Shown: positions 4,922-5,198 of the stretch, one piece after another
How positions within the stretch are numbered: the stretch's first letter is position 1
Layout of the letters: each line of letters begins with the position of its first letter
NCBI GenBank assembly: GCA_046481785.1
Contig: JAWOJF010000369.1
Location: 1-5,198 of the forward strand
Reading direction: 5' to 3'
Length of the DNA: 5,198 nucleotides
From: JAWOJF01 sp046481785
GTDB taxonomy: Bacteria; Bacteroidota; Ignavibacteria; Ignavibacteriales; Ignavibacteriaceae
Notes under the pieces: generated by a model
What the model was told of the DNA's origin: nothing
The model's input: only the letters and a program-made list of their open reading frames with translations
Databases searched by the model: none
Made by a program: the position numbers and the translations under genes

Positions 4922-5198
4922 ATGGAATATATTATTTATTTTGCTATCACTATCGGAATACTGGTTTTTGTCCACGAGTTCGGGCACTTTGCTGCAGCAA
5001 AATTAACCGGAATGCGTGCCGATGTTTTTGCTATCGGCTTTGGTAAAAGATTATTCGGATATAATAAAATAACAGGTTTTACTTTTGGTGATCTTCCTAA
5101 GGATTTTGACGGCGAAGGAAATACAGATTACCGGCTTTGCCTGCTTCCGCTTGGCGGCTATGTTAAAATAGCCGGTATGGTTGATGAAAGTTTTGATA
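4922..5198 (+). CDS. rseP: RseP-family site-2 intramembrane zinc metalloprotease, 5' part
   Basis: The first 92 residues are present; the gene runs off the right edge. Starting MEYIIYFAITIGILVFVHEF, the first membrane helix contains the zinc-binding HEFGH (residues 18-22, HExxH with catalytic Glu19). LPLGGYVKIAG (75-85) is the conserved region after the first helix in RseP/YaeL proteins. Family role: cutting membrane-bound anti-sigma factors or remnant signal peptides within the inner membrane. The PDZ domains and second zinc-ligand motif (NxxPxPxLDG) would lie beyond the window and cannot be checked. Between GFGKRLFG and YRLCLLPLGGY there is a loop of about 23 residues, longer than in E. coli. 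Linkage to dxr is common in bacteria; cdsA, which sits between them in E. coli, is absent here. Confidence 0.95.
   Translation, partial: MEYIIYFAITIGILVFVHEFGHFAAAKLTGMRADVFAIGFGKRLFGYNKITGFTFGDLPKDFDGEGNTDYRLCLLPLGGYVKIAGMVDESFD

Overview
The window looks like chromosomal DNA from an AT-rich member of the Bacteroidota/Chlorobi/Ignavibacteria group. This placement is inferred from three things: CRISPR repeats resembling the long (46-47 nt) type II-C repeats of Bacteroidota, a TAnnTTTG-type promoter element in front of dxr, and a dxr-rseP gene pair. No rRNA or other strong taxonomic marker is present, so the placement is tentative.

Layout, left to right. Positions 1-447 are the end of a CRISPR array: six repeats with strict 30-nt spacers, continuing beyond the left edge. 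The right end carries older, divergent repeats and stops in a truncated repeat fused to a dispersed AT-rich repeat. Positions 448-704 and 1542-2118 hold copies of that dispersed repeat family (inverted CAATTAACAAT-type motifs, a C-rich/G-rich hairpin module and 7-nt-periodic DNA). Between them, on the minus strand at 705-1541, lies an intact Bro-N (phage antirepressor/DinD-like) gene. No cas gene lies in the window.

Next, on the minus strand at 2119-3255, is a secreted predicted outer-membrane beta-barrel protein with a single CxxCH haem motif just after its signal peptide. A divergent intergenic region (3256-3631) follows, with a long imperfect hairpin repeat and a good promoter candidate. 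On the plus strand, dxr (MEP isoprenoid pathway) is followed, after a second long hairpin repeat, by the 5' part of an rseP-family site-2 protease gene cut by the window edge.

The right half is housekeeping (isoprenoid precursor synthesis and envelope proteolysis, probably co-transcribed). The left half is accessory DNA: CRISPR memory, a phage-type regulator and repeat debris. The most interesting signals are at the CRISPR array end (two repeat generations, polarity opposite to the predicted crRNA direction, terminal repeat fused to a hairpin/terminator-bearing element) and in the dispersed repeat families. I did not find convincing evidence of an entirely new multi-gene system in this window.
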